Positions 26,840 through 38,898 of a DNA stretch of 64,000 nt are shown here, piece by piece. The notes beneath the pieces are model-generated. The model was not told where the DNA came from, did no database searches, and saw only the letters and a list, made by a program, of their open reading frames with translations. Each line of letters starts with the position of its first letter. Within the stretch, counting starts at the first letter, position 1. The stretch is from Balanoglossus misakiensis (Eukaryota; Hemichordata): assembly GCA_040954595.2 (NCBI GenBank), contig CM082579.2, forward strand, positions 3,162,001 to 3,226,000, in the 5' to 3' direction. The position numbers and the translations under genes were made by a program.

Positions 26840-27600
26840 GGTTTGTTTTGTATGACTTTTATTCATCGTTTAATACATAAGTTCAATTGGAAAGCTGTGT
26901 CCAATCTGACTTCTCTGAAAGTATTTCTGAACCAGTCTTTCAAAATGGATTTCCCTGTACTTTTCTTCACACATTTTAGTGTGTTTTTTGACACACATTG
27001 TTTGTATTGGTGTGTTCGAATCCAGGATTTCAATGTCAATATCCAGTTCCTCGGTGCCAGAGCATGTCTGAAATATCCAGTGTGTACTCTGGGATAGCAT
27101 TCATCCTTCCAGCAACCATGATTAACCCGCTGTTACATTGGCATTAGTCTTGCAGACTTCACCTCAGTGATATTCTATACCATATTGACAGCTTGGTAGT
27201 TTCCACACAAGGCGATGATGTCATCACCAGGTCAATAGTCCCTCCATCACTGTCGACCAGGTGGATAGGGACACTGCCACTTTGTCCTAAAAAGAAAAAG
27301 AACAAAGAAGTCAAACTATATTCAATATTGAACTAGAACTAAAAAGTCCAAAGATACTCTTTTGAACTGTATCACCATGTCACATGTAGTAATCGACCTA
27401 CCAATTCGATCCCCTGGCCATGCCCAGGCATACCACTTCATCGTCTTTGCTCAGAAGACGCTCAGAGTTGAAAGAGCGAAATATATTATATATGCGATCA
27501 AAAACAGGAAAATAACAGCTGACGAGAAATGATAGAAATTCATTGTTCGCTGTAGAAATACACAAACAATATTATGCGTTGCACTGACAGTGGAATCTCT
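26840..27600 (-). other. Unrecognised spliced transcription unit, coding frame unresolved
   Basis: Signals on the minus strand are good: ETS-like CCGGAAG sites near 27619-27637, a donor G|GTAGGT at 27401, an acceptor TTTTTAG before 27286, and AATAAA at 26858-26863. The product is not recognised. The first ATG (27543) opens a 30-residue, strongly hydrophobic frame that ends in TGA at 27451-27453. The same frame continues past that TGA through ATG 27441 and across the splice to a stop near 27163, adding 58 residues. A second frame of exon 1 and the 3' exon (26870-27100) are also open. A short bicistronic or non-coding RNA remains possible. Confidence 0.4.
26858..26863 (-). terminator. Polyadenylation signal of the unrecognised minus-strand unit
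   Basis: AATAAA on the minus strand, followed by a GT-rich element, immediately facing the neurochondrin 3' end. Confidence 0.55.
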
Positions 27601-27880
27601 GAACAGTACCAGAATGCCACTTCCGGAAGCGCCGGAAGCTGATCCTACTAAAACCAGTTTCGACTGTCTGTCCGTAAGGGGCGCTATTTCAAATCCGAAC
27701 TCATTTGGACGGGGAGATATTCCTCGTTACCAGAATTCAAAGTAAAAAGAAAAGCCTTGCCGTATCAATTCTATCATCCCTTCGAAAATGGGTCACCCAA
27801 GGCCAGTGCGCCGTAGCCCCATTGGACAGCCTATGTTGTGAATTTGCATACAGCCACGTGTCCACCTGTTGCTGGGTCGA

Positions 27881-27888
27881 TATAAAAA
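27881..27888 (+). promoter_or_regulatory. TATA box of the secreted 723-residue protein gene
   Basis: TATAAAAA with an initiator-like CTCAGCAG about 22 bases downstream (around 27902-27910). A CACGTG E-box lies at about 27855. The ATG follows at 28046. Confidence 0.65.
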
Positions 27889-28045
27889 CGGAACCGAGCT
27901 AATCTCAGCAGTGGCCGTCCGACAGAGAACAACCTGGGCATCGCTGTATCCGTCTCGTCCGTGTAGCTTTTCTCAGTTTCCCGCGTTCTAGTTCTCCCCG
28001 TCTTTTTTGCCAGCTATCCGTTGTATAGCTCCTTTTGGAACGGAG

Positions 28046-31000
28046 ATGGCTTGGGCGATATGGCTTCCCTGTCTGTGGATGGCGTTCTGCTGTGTCCCCG
28101 TTGGATATGGCATGCAACTCGGAGAACCCGTCGATGACAAAGTACTGGACCAACTGTTCGAGAAGATGGGGCAAGCATACGTGAACGAGTTCCTCATCGA
28201 AGAAGAGAGCCTGGTCTTTGAAGTAATTGCGGAGGTAGGCTACATATTTATAATTGAAACGGATAATATCCACCAATTATTTATTGTTTGTAGAATTCGT
28301 AAAATGGTACGGTAAAGCAAGATCTGCAAGAAAGCACGTGGTGTCAACCGGCGTCACTCGTAATTTTCGTCGCGAGAAGCCGTTGGTCGTTCACAGTACA
28401 ATTGAACAAACCACACATGGACGAGCGTTGTTAAATCACTTGCATAAGTTTCAAACTAGAAAACGTTTCGAATTGAAACGATATTGTAAGTAAAAACGTC
28501 ACTCATCTGTACCCAAGTGTTCTTTTCTTAAGAGAAAAAGTTGTATAACTTCTTAAGCTTGGTAGGCATTCGTTAACGCTTTGCAGAAAACTTTGCAGTA
28601 ATTTGTGAATTTTTCTCCCCACAAATTCACACCAGGACACGATTGGAGAATCCGAGTTCTGGGTGATTGACTTCCAACCCTACAACGAATATTTAGACGC
28701 CATGCCCGTGGATCCAGACACCGGCGACATCTTGACGAGCAACACCGGCGAATGTTCCAACGTCATGCCTATGGGCACCTTCTCTTCAAACGGGGCTGGT
28801 TATTACTTCTCGGACGATGGCAACTTCGTCACCAGGAACGTATCGATAGTTGACGCGGCGGAGGGAAATTTCAAGAGGCTGTTTTCAAGTTACGTCAGAG
28901 GTTCATCGTACATTGACATCGATCAGTACGGCCAGAATGTCACAAAGAGAGACTATTTAATGAAATATACAGGTAATTTTCAAGTTCATTTGTTTCGAAC
29001 TCCCCCCAATTCTGCTCTAAATTGTCTCTTTACTTTCTACTGTTCTTCAGGCAAACTTTAACCACCTGTAAAAAAAGGCTGTACAGAAACTGTAGAGTTA
29101 TCTCGAATCGCCCCTATCTTTAGCCGAATAGTAATAAATATCGACACTTAGCTTGGTCGACGTTCACTCCAGTTTTTAGTAAAATTGACAAAGAAAAAAG
29201 ACTGAAACATTCTTTTTTACTTAACAGGAAACCTGGGCTTCTTCTTCAACTGCACCAACAGCGACGGCGAAAACATCTGGATCTTCCAGAATACCACGGA
29301 CACCATCGAGTACCACACCACCATGTACGTGACCAACGTCCGCCCCATTGACCCCGCCGACGGAACCAAAGGTGTCGGCTTCGTCTCCTCCAGCATCACC
29401 CTCATCTACCGACTCTCCCGAATCGCCATCGCCAACTTCGTCATCGCCAGTTCGCCGCTTATCAAGCCGCTCATCGACTTCGTCATCATCAGGCCGTACT
29501 TCGACGACGCCGGCGACCCGGTCACCACTATCGCCAGGGTGGAGATCCAATTCAAGACGTACATACCATCTTCGACCACCAACGGCAATGTCCTGTACTA
29601 CCTGAACGGCACGGAGACATACGACCCGGAAAACACCGACAATTCTCTGGCTACCCATCTCAACTTCACGCTTCCCAATGGTCTGATGCCCTGCGAGTTT
29701 CTTACTGATGAGTAAGTACATTGAATGATTACCGAACTTGTAACCAGGGGATAAACGAGTTCTGGTTCTATACAGCCACAATTATTTTGGAAAATGTGTA
29801 GATCTAGCCAAGCACACCTTCAGTACAGGTGACCGTACACACTTAGATCTGGACGTTTGGATGCGCAAGTTTCACTGACTAACGAACTGATTTGTAATTG
29901 GTGAAACTGCGTCAACTTCTGGTACATTCACATAAACCCAACTCTCTCCCCTGCACGGACGCACGCACGCACACCATTTGAATTCTCACCATGCCACGCC
30001 ATTCTTTCCTCCAGTCAGTGCACCCAAACATGGAACTTCGAACTTCTGCTGAATGTGGACGATACCGTGGCGGAGGATGACATGCCCATTGATGCCACAG
30101 GTAAGCTTAGGTCTTCCATCCTCCACCATTCATAATATCGCCCCACAAACGCGTTTGACAAATTTCTATTCACAATAATTATGAACCGCTAGTCCTGGGA
30201 GAACCGGTTCTGATTTGAGTCTTGACACCCGATCTTTTTATATCTCCTGAAAAGGAGTTTTTACATTCCAGTATGACGAATACGAATGTACCGACACCAC
30301 CACGGACCCACCAACTGGTTGCGTCAAGACGGACACGTCTCCCTTTGTCATCTCCATGGATATCACCATTCAGGTTTGAAAGCGTTCAATTTTTCACTTA
30401 AAATATGCATTTTTTATTTTGGGGGGTTCCTAGACTTTACAAGTGGGGGTAGGACAATGAACGTCTGCTGGGCTTGGCCATAGAAACCAGCTTAAATAAG
30501 CTTAAATATACCATAAAATTTCGTTCTGCAGACCGTGGTTATAATAACGGACGCCGAGAAGGACTACCCGAGCCTTTATCTTCTCAGCATCACGGGAACA
30601 AACAACAACGATCTCAGAGGTGGAATCCGAGCAGGCACACGAGGAGTCAATCATTTGGAGCCGGTCAACATGAAAATTCAGTAAGTGGTTTCGCCTACTT
30701 TATATGCCAGCATGTGCACATCAACGTCAAAATCTGCAATGACCAAATTGGAATATCTTCGAGGGAATAAGTTGTGAGAAACGAAGCAATTTTTCAATCA
30801 TCGTAGTGAAACTGAATCTTGATGAGAATACAATACGAAACCACTCTGCAGAAACGCATGTCTGTTATGGGCAACATTTGAGAATGTCCCGTGCGACTTT
30901 CCACGGATTGCCTACAACTCCTTCCAAATTGAAATACTTGACGACGGATATTAATAATGCATCTCTTCTCCCTTGTTCCAGGATGCTGCCTGAGTTCTTG

Positions 31001-32254
31001 CGAGACATCTTCAACATGGAATTGACCCTCTTTATGGTGTGCAAAAACGACCAGACCGAACAACTTGGCGTAAGTATCTGCTGAAGCTCCGCCAGCACTT
31101 CAAAATTGGCACTTCGTTGCAAGGCTTCAGGAACTTCAAAAAAGAGGGCAGGTTTTAGTCATTGACAATTGAAAGTGACGTCTGTCGACTTGCCAAGTTT
31201 GCTTCCAGCCATTTTCTAAAAATAATCGTACAACTTACTTTTTTTGAACAGGGTTGTTTAGATACTGCCCTCGGAAATAGATACATAGCTTACCAACATG
31301 ACGACTTCCGTTTTTCGGCGGTGGACGACAGCGGCACCGAGCAGCAATACACTACTGCGGACTTGGACAGCGATAACTGGTCACCCGACGGCGACAACAA
31401 GACCCAACAGTTCTTGGAATACCACGGTTACGACGAAAGCACGGCGATCTACGACATCGATTTCATCAATTCCGCGCTGTCCCAGGAGAGGCTGGAGTAC
31501 ACGATAACTACGGTGTTCAGACTGAACGAGAAGACGCCAGGCTCGCTGGTTCCCGCCAGGAGGAGGAGGAGCGTGATCGAGGAAGCTGTTCAGAGTGGAA
31601 CCGGAGACAGGGTTATAATGGTCCATAGCGCGGTGTATACAAGATCCGCTCCAGGGGGCGCCGTCATGCTACCTGAAATAGAGAGCGGGCATCGCCAACG
31701 ACGAGACGCCGCGTCAAGAGCGAGAGATCCAACAGGTGAGGTCTTTTATTCCAATGACTAATAGGTTTAGACTTGATTTGGTGGGGCGTGTCCTCGATCC
31801 TAGACCAAATGTGCAGTAAATTATACAAGGTGATACCGAAAACTGCTTGTCCACAATGCTTGCATCATAGAACAGTTGACAGGCTTCATGCCATAATGAC
31901 AGGTAAAATTGCTGCTTCAACAGTTTTTCACTCGTACCTGAACAAACGCCCGTTGATGTGAATCAAAATCAGTTTCTAACAGATGCCTAACTGTTTTCCA
32001 ACCTTTTTCTCCCAACAGATCACCATGTTACCTTCATGTATGCAGGATGCCCAGAAAATTCACTGTACGACCAGGCGACCCTAGCTTGCATCTGCGGCAT
32101 CGAGGAATACTACAGCGAAAAGTCATTCGAATGCGAGAAGTCCAGTATTTTTCTCGAAAAGCCAACAATCACACCATCCTCTGCCGACAACCCAAGGCCG
32201 TTATATTTCCTGTCTATATGTATAATTATTGTTTTAGTGTCCGCGTATTTATAA
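28046..32254 (+). CDS. Unrecognised secreted protein with basic cleavage sites and C-terminal hydrophobic anchor
   Basis: Family not recognised. Exons 28046-28234, 28636-28972, 29228-29711, 30015-30100, 30255-30373, 30532-30680, 30982-31069, 31252-31735 and 32019-32254 join to 723 residues in one frame. An N-terminal signal peptide (MAWAIWLPCLWMAFCCVPVG) is followed by a long Asp/Thr/Tyr-rich, probably beta-rich ectodomain with N-glycosylation sites (such as NVS, NCT, NTT, NGT, NFT). Clusters ARRRRS and HRQRRDA resemble furin sites and precede a short Cys-rich module (CPENSLYDQ...CICGIEEYY). The protein ends in an 18-residue hydrophobic tail with no cytoplasmic part, preceded by small residues (SSADN), suggesting a GPI anchor. 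The order ectodomain, furin-like site, hydrophobic tail recalls ZP-domain proteins, but no ZP signature was seen. Confidence 0.85.
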
Positions 32255-32784
32255 TTTTTGTTGTAGAAACGCTCGATATATTACTATATTGTACATTGCC
32301 ATACATGTATATTGCATAATGTAAATTTTGATGTGAGCTTAATTCTAAATATATATACATTAATTTAATTCACGAAGTGCGAATTTCATTTTGTTAACTT
32401 GAATGGGGAACAGGATCATTCTGATGTTGTGCTTCCGAATTTTGACTCAAAAGTGCATTGGGGAAGGGGTATGTACATGTAATCACCATGGAGTCGCAAC
32501 ACTGCTGCGTGTACTACTAATGTCAAGACTGGAAGAAAAATTGGCAATTACTGGTTTGCCGGTCGCGTACGAAAATAAGTGCTCCCTGCGAGGCACCAAA
32601 GAACACGCGAAAATGATATCACGTGGGTTTTTCCACGATGACGCAGGTATTCCATTGAAGTTTCTCATAACACAATACACTCATTGTCTTTTGACCGGCC
32701 GCAGCAGAAGATCAGTCGTCATAGCATCGATCCGTCGTCGATGGACGTTGGTTATCCCAACACGGATGAGATAAACGCGTCAAG
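32255..32784. other. 3' flank of the secreted protein gene and promoter of discoidin gene A
   Basis: AT-rich 3' region with no canonical AATAAA. From about 32670 the sequence is a near copy of the region upstream of gene B (from about 36090), which marks the duplicated unit. The TATAAAAA found upstream of gene B is CATAACAC here. Confidence 0.6.
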
Positions 32785-35444
32785 ATGTTTCAATCGACGT
32801 ATTTAGCCGTCGTTTGTATGGCCGCGTCGGTTATTTGCAACCAAGAGGACGATTTCACCAATATCAAGTTGTCTTGTCACCGGTCATCCTACATGGTGCC
32901 CATCGAGAAACATGAAACGGGCTACATTTACTTGGGAGCGGCCCACGAGAACGCCACAGCCAGGAGCCTGGCGGAGTGCGTCACCTTCTGCACAAGACGC
33001 GGTGACTGTGAATCGGTGAACTTCTGGAAGAACGAGAGAGTTTGTCAGATGAACAGTGGTGTCGTCGACGACTTGTCTTTCTTCACTGCCTGGAACGGTG
33101 GCGTTTACAGACAGCTGGCTGCTACTCACACGGTAAGACTTTCGGTTTAGCTACCACGCTTCTAAGCACCAGTGCAGTAGGCACGGTGAACTTGTTGGAT
33201 GCTTTTACCTCGACTCCCATCCCAAGTTACCTCGAAGGTTTATTTATGACGTAGCGAAGTATATGAAAGTCGAGGTAGGAGATGGAAGAGGGTGCTTTCA
33301 GACGAAAGCGTTTGCCTCCTAAAACTTAATCGTACAAAAAAATCACTTTTGTGTGTATTTTTCTGAACAATGAAGAATCGATTTCGTCGATGTTTACTTC
33401 ACGCCGAATGCATGCAAAGGCTGGTTTGAATATTAACACTCGCTTCAAAGGAAAACTAAAATCTTGTTATTTTGAGGCAAAGTGGTTGGATAGAGCCTGA
33501 AAATAATGCAGTTTCGGAGACACGTTGGCGTAGCGAAATTTTCTTTTATTTGCCACATATCTTAAATAATTGATGAATTCAAAGTCTGCTGGTAATTACG
33601 TAATGGTGGCAACCTTTTCATGACCTTGAATTATGGTGTATCGGTTTGATTGAAACCTCAAACTTTTTTTTTTTGCATAATCAGGATTCCCTAGGAGGTT
33701 GTCACGGCAACCCGTGCAAGAACGGAGCCACCTGCCACGAAATCTGTGACGGCAGCGCGCGTCACTATGAATGCACTTGCACCGTTAGTCACGAAGGATA
33801 CGACTGCGAGACAGGTAAGTTGTGCGTGAACAAAAAGTATTTGATTCATGATCGATATATACCTGTAAATATTCCAATGGCACTGTCTTTCTTCCCCTTA
33901 TAAATCCAGCTGCGATGACGATGATGACAACCACCACAGGTTGCCAAGGTGGCACCGTCATCTGCGAACGTTGGGCTTTTACCAAGTTTATACATTGAAA
34001 TTCTCCCCGCAGCCAAGTGTTACTCTCCAAGCGTACCAGCAAATGCCTACATCACCGCATCTTACAGCTGGCCCGTGGCGAGTGGAACACAGATTCAAAT
34101 CTTGTGTAATACTTGGTACAACATCGCAGGGTCGAGTACGGTCACATGCACCGCCGGATCGTGGAGCGCCACACCCTCCTGTTCACGTGAGTGCCTGCAC
34201 ATTCTTCTATCCTGCACACGTTTAGCACAGTCTTGCATATCTTCTGAATGTGTTTCCGAACATTACCGAACAGAGGCAAAACAGAGGACAGATTTATATC
34301 TGGACCCGCTCCGGCTTTTGATTTCCTTCTTCACAGTCGGGTATCCCGCGCAGTCTTGGCATTCTGACATTTTTATAGTGAGCGATTGAGTGAGTCATCC
34401 TCAGCGAGTGAGTGAGTGAGTGAGTGAGTGACATATCTTTCACTTTCTCTCACCGGGTCATTATGCCTTTGCAGTCGTTTGAAATTATGAAACGTTTGTT
34501 TTGACCTTTTCCATGGCAGTCTGCAGTGCATCTGCTGTTGGATGCCAAAGTGGTGCCATCCCAAACTCCCAGATTACGGCCAGCAGCAACTATGGAGGGA
34601 ATTACATGTCTTACCAAGGTCGTTTGAATTGGGCCGCCGGTGGATATTCTTACGGCTGGTGTTCTGCTTATAACTCGGTCGGTCAGTGGTTGCAAGTCGA
34701 CATCGGGTCTGCTAGGATGGTCACACAAGTCGCTACACAGGTAATTATAATATGTCGAAGGACAGATTGGAAACTTGGTCGTAGAATACTGTACATGTAG
34801 ACTTTGACTACAAAATTGTCGTATTACAGTCTATGCATATGTCTAGAAATTCAAACGAAAGGAAACATGTGCAACAATGTTTTAATAAGTTTTGAAACTC
34901 TCCCTCTCTCTCCCCCCCCCTCTCTCTCTCTCTCTCCCTCCATCCCTCCCCATTCTCTCTCCCTCTACCAATTCATATTTCCAGGGACGTGGTGATGCTG
35001 GCCAATGGGTTACGTCGTACAAGTTATACCACTATTACGACGGCGGAAGCTGGACCTACGTCAAGGAAGATAACGGTCATGACAAGGTAAGAAGAACCAC
35101 CTTAAACCTAACTTTATCCCCAATAGCAGATACATACGCACGCATGGAACCATTGTATGGAGAAAAGGAGTAAGCCTTACACGGGTGAGAGAGATGGCGC
35201 AATTCAACTACAACTAGTGTACGTTACTTCTGGGATGTTTGCAGGAAAATGTTCTCTGCATTTTAACCCTGACCGGTTTTTGTAATTATTCTTTCAGGTC
35301 TTTTCCGGCAACTGGAACAGTAACACCATCGTCTACCAAGCTCTGAGTACAAAGTCGTTTGTGGCGCGTTATGTCAGGTTCGTTGTCCAGGGATGGTATG
35401 GTCACATGGCGATGAGAGTTGAAGTCTACGCATGTACTGGATGA
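32785..35444 (+). CDS. Secreted Apple/PAN-EGF-sushi-discoidin protein, tandem copy A
   Basis: Extracellular adhesion or lectin-like protein. Exons 32785-33132, 33685-33814, 34013-34186, 34520-34740, 34985-35086 and 35298-35444 give 373 residues. Order: signal peptide 1-18; PAN/Apple-like Cys module (about 28-114, LAECVTFCTRRGDCESVNFW); EGF module (117-160, CHGNPCKNGATC, with a seventh cysteine); sushi/CCP module (about 161-219, KCYSPSVP...STVTCTAGSW); discoidin/F5-8C module (about 220-373, NSQITASSNY, QWLQVDIGSARMVTQVATQG, RYVRFVVQGW, MRVEVYACTG). Exon borders match module borders. A possible 30-base exon at 33911-33940, in phase, would add a Thr/Met-rich linker; no counterpart was seen in copy B. 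No membrane anchor. The ligand is unknown; discoidin modules usually bind sugars, lipids or collagen. Confidence 0.93.
34406..34431. repeat. (GAGT)n microsatellite in gene A intron
   Basis: Six tandem GAGT units in the intron before the discoidin exon. A CT-rich tract lies in the next intron at about 34897-34970. Confidence 0.85.
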
Positions 35445-36198
35445 CGCCATGGAAATTGGGGACGTGTGCATAAACGGAGTGAGCTCAGTACAACTTATTC
35501 CTGTAAATGTTTTCGTGAACGATTTAGAGATTTGGGATCTTTTAAATATATATAACCGTCAAGACGAACTGGCCCACGTTTGTTGAGTTGCAAATTTTGC
35601 GGATGATTTTGAGGCGTTCTCCGAAGTAGATTTCATTTTTGTGTGTGGACGAAGACAAGCCAATTATCTCTGAAATGTCAAATGGGAAAATTGATTAAAG
35701 TTCCTGTGGTGAGAATATGTATAAATTTGTACATTCAGTTTCAACCCATATACCTTATGTTTTCTATAGTTTGGTGACGTTTGAAGGTAATCTATCTAAT
35801 AAACCAACATCATGACTATTTAATATCATGATTCTCTCAATAATCCGATATGGTATGTCACGTGACCCCTTTCAAAAAGAATGTTTGTGCCAGAGTCCAC
35901 TTTTTTCTGGTTTAGTTTTCTTGGCAGTTTTGGTTATTCAACATCATAGCCCCCACCCACACGCACACACGCATATATTCATGTACGAAAACAGTACATG
36001 CACCCCGACAAAAGTACAAAACGGAAGTGATGGCACCGATTTCTTTTTGCGCTGACAAATATATTCTATTCAGTTTCTTATAAAAACAATGCGCCCATTG
36101 TCTTTTGACCGGGCGCAGCTAAAGATCAGTCGTGAGAGCATCGATCCGTTGTCGATGGACGTTAGTTATTCCAACACGGATGAGATAAACACTTCAAA
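35445..36198. promoter_or_regulatory. Gap between discoidin genes A and B, with gene B TATA box
   Basis: Contains the 3'-UTR of A and the promoter of B. TATAAAAA lies at 36079-36086, 113 bases before the gene B ATG. The final 110 bases are strongly similar to the corresponding sequence upstream of A. No other gene seen. Confidence 0.6.
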
Positions 36199-38898
36199 AT
36201 GTTTCAGTTTACGTGTTTAGTCGTCGTTTGTCTGGCCGCGTCGGTTATTTGCAACCAAGAGGACGATTTCACCAACATCAAGTTGTCTTGTCACCGGTCA
36301 TCCTACATGGTGCCCATCGAGAAACATGAAACGGGCTACATTTACTTGGGAGCGGGCCACGAGAACACCACAGCCAGGAGCCTGGCGGAGTGTGTCACCT
36401 TCTGCACAAGACGCGGTGACTGTGAATCGGTGAACTTCTGGAAGAACGAGAGAGTTTGTCAGATGAACAGTGGTGTCGTCGACGACTTGTCCCTCTTCAC
36501 TGCCTGGAACGGTGGTGTTTACAGACAGCTGGCTGCCACCCACACGGTAAGAGAGTGTTTAGTTTACCACAGACATCCCAGAAGTGTGAGGAGCTTGACT
36601 AAATGCCCTCCCCCTTATGCGCAAATCAAAACCACAGCATGAACGTCTTACGTGTTCTACTTTTATTCTCATCTCGTGTCTCCTCCCCCCAGTCCCGGTG
36701 AAGATATAGTTTTGCAGATGTAAACCAAACATCTATAATGCATGTCTTTTATTATATCTAAAAATTCTCCTCACTGTCTTTTTGCCGTGCGTTTAAGAGC
36801 CGATCAATATTAATCGATATTTTCTCCCCGTTTTTCAATGACTGTCCTTTCTATTTTTACCGTTTCTATGTTTTGATACAAGGAAAACAAATACTCTCGC
36901 TGTTATGTAAATTAAAATAATTCTCTAAAGAAAATAACGAGAGACGCTTACTTGTTATGATGTACTGTAATTTGGTTCTTAAAAACATATGTAGTTTTTT
37001 TTGCCTTTGCTGATACAACTTATCGATCTATACACAGTTGTTAGGCTCAGCGCAACCTTCAGTCGCTGTGGGAAGACACTGAGCTTCAACGTTGAAAAAA
37101 ATAGCTCACTATTAGCCTGGCAGTGAAGTGTCTAATGCTGTGACCAAAATACGATACACAAAATCCTGCGGTAAAATAAGTTTCTTGACTATCAATTTTT
37201 TCGCCTTGATTAGGATTCCCTTGGAGGTTGTCATGGTAACCCATGCAAGAACGGAGCCACCTGCCACGAAATCTGTGACGGCAGCGCGCGTCACTATGAA
37301 TGCACTTGCACCGTTAGTCATGAGGGCTACGACTGCGAGACAGGTATGCGTCTTTCTGTTCTAAAATAAGTGTAACATAACCAATTCATTAGCTGAGGGA
37401 GCATTCGTTGTCGTATTTGGGGGGGGGGGGGTGAGGGGTCACAGTGTAGAAAAGTAATTTTCTCCCTTTAGTGCTCGGTTCAGACAAAGTATAGGCCTAC
37501 AATAGAATCAAACAAAGTTGATTCTCGTTCTTTGTGATCATTCCCAAAACTACTTTTTTTACAGCGAAGTGTTACTCTCCGAGCGTACCAGCAAATGCCT
37601 ACATCACCGCATCTTACAGCTGGCCCGTGGCGAGTGGAACACAGATTCAAATCCTGTGTAATACTTGGTACAACATCGCGGGTTCGAGTACGGTCACATG
37701 CACCGCCGGATCGTGGAGCGCCACTCCCTCCTGTTCAAGTGAGTGCAGAATTTAAATTCATAAATTGTGAATGGCATAGAGGCTATGTACGCTAAAAACG
37801 GAAATTAGGATTCTTCTGAGGAAAAGTACGTGTTACATAGTCAAAAAATCACGTTTCAGCGACGTGTTTACCTTGTGAATTTGGCTGTCGACTCCGTTTC
37901 GGATTCCGATAGAGATGACTGGAAAAATAGGAAAAGTCGATGAAGCTGAAAACCTACAATTTTTATTTCAAGGTACAATGTACATTATGTAATTCCTTTT
38001 GTCCAAGTGTTCAGTTATATAATATGACAGCGCCTACACCATCACTGCACCTGGAACGTTCATTCCTAACTCCGGCAACTTCACTTTTAACAGTATGTAG
38101 TGGCAGCGCCGTTGGATGCCAGAGCTACGCCATACCAAATTCACAGATAACGGCTAGCAGCAACTATGATGGTAATCACATGTCGTACCAAGGGCGTCTA
38201 TACTATCAGAGCTCTGGGTCCTGGTCTTGGTGTTCTCGTTATAACTCGGTCGGTCAGTGGTTGCAGGTGGACATCGGGTCAGCTAGGATGGTCACACAAG
38301 TCGCCACACAGGTAATGGAGTTATTTCAAACACCATGTTTACGCAGTGTTCAAAGTTAATCGTTTAATTTCATGAACGTTTTCGGCGGAAGCAAAATCCG
38401 CATATTGTACAGATCAGAGCCATATAACTCCGTAATTGTCTATTTATTCTGACTGTCGCCGATTTTTTTACTTATAGGGTCGGGGAGATAGTGACCAATG
38501 GGTTACGTCATACAAGATATACCACTATTACCACGGTGGCAGCTGGACCTACGTAAGAGAAGATAATGGCAGTGACAAGGTTCGTGTCGCCGGCGATACA
38601 TCGTCCGCTCGCTCGGGTCGTTGGCTCGAGCACTGTCTCCTCTGACGACAGTGTAGACTTTCTTAGTTTCTTAGTTGCTTGGTTTACAACGCGTATAGTA
38701 CACACCCTTAAATAATTTTTTATTTTAATTATACTTTTCGATGTTTTTCAGACGTTTTCCGGCAATTGGAACAGGAACACCGTTGTCTACCACGCCCTGG
38801 GCTCCAAATCGTTTGTAGCGCAATTTGTCAGGTTCGTCGTCCAAGGATGGTACAACCACATGTCAATGAGGGTTGAGGTCTACGCATGCACGGGATAG
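36199..38898 (+). CDS. Secreted Apple/PAN-EGF-sushi-discoidin protein, tandem copy B
   Basis: Paralogue of copy A with the same six-exon structure: 36199-36546, 37214-37343, 37565-37738, 38094-38311, 38478-38579 and 38752-38898, giving 372 residues. The first three modules are almost identical to copy A, with about eight changes in the 116 residues of exon 1, mostly in the signal peptide. The discoidin module differs at roughly one residue in six, including a loop one residue shorter (YQSSGSWSW against WAAGGYSYGW in A). The start of exon 5 encodes GRGDSDQW, where A has GRGDAGQW, so only B has an RGDS tetrapeptide. The exon 5 donor is a weak AAG|GTTCGT. Confidence 0.93.

Noticed and set aside
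27013-27023. tRNA B-box-like TGTTCGAATCC
   Set aside because: No A box or cloverleaf can be drawn around it; it lies in the 3' exon of the minus-strand unit.
29221-29781. 186-residue open frame antisense to the secreted protein gene
   Set aside because: Shadow of a conserved-looking, spliced plus-strand exon with matching splice phases; composition is low-complexity Asp/Gly/Val.
34405-34432. Short tandem units resembling a CRISPR-type array
   Set aside because: Perfect GAGT tetranucleotide microsatellite in an animal intron, with no spacers.
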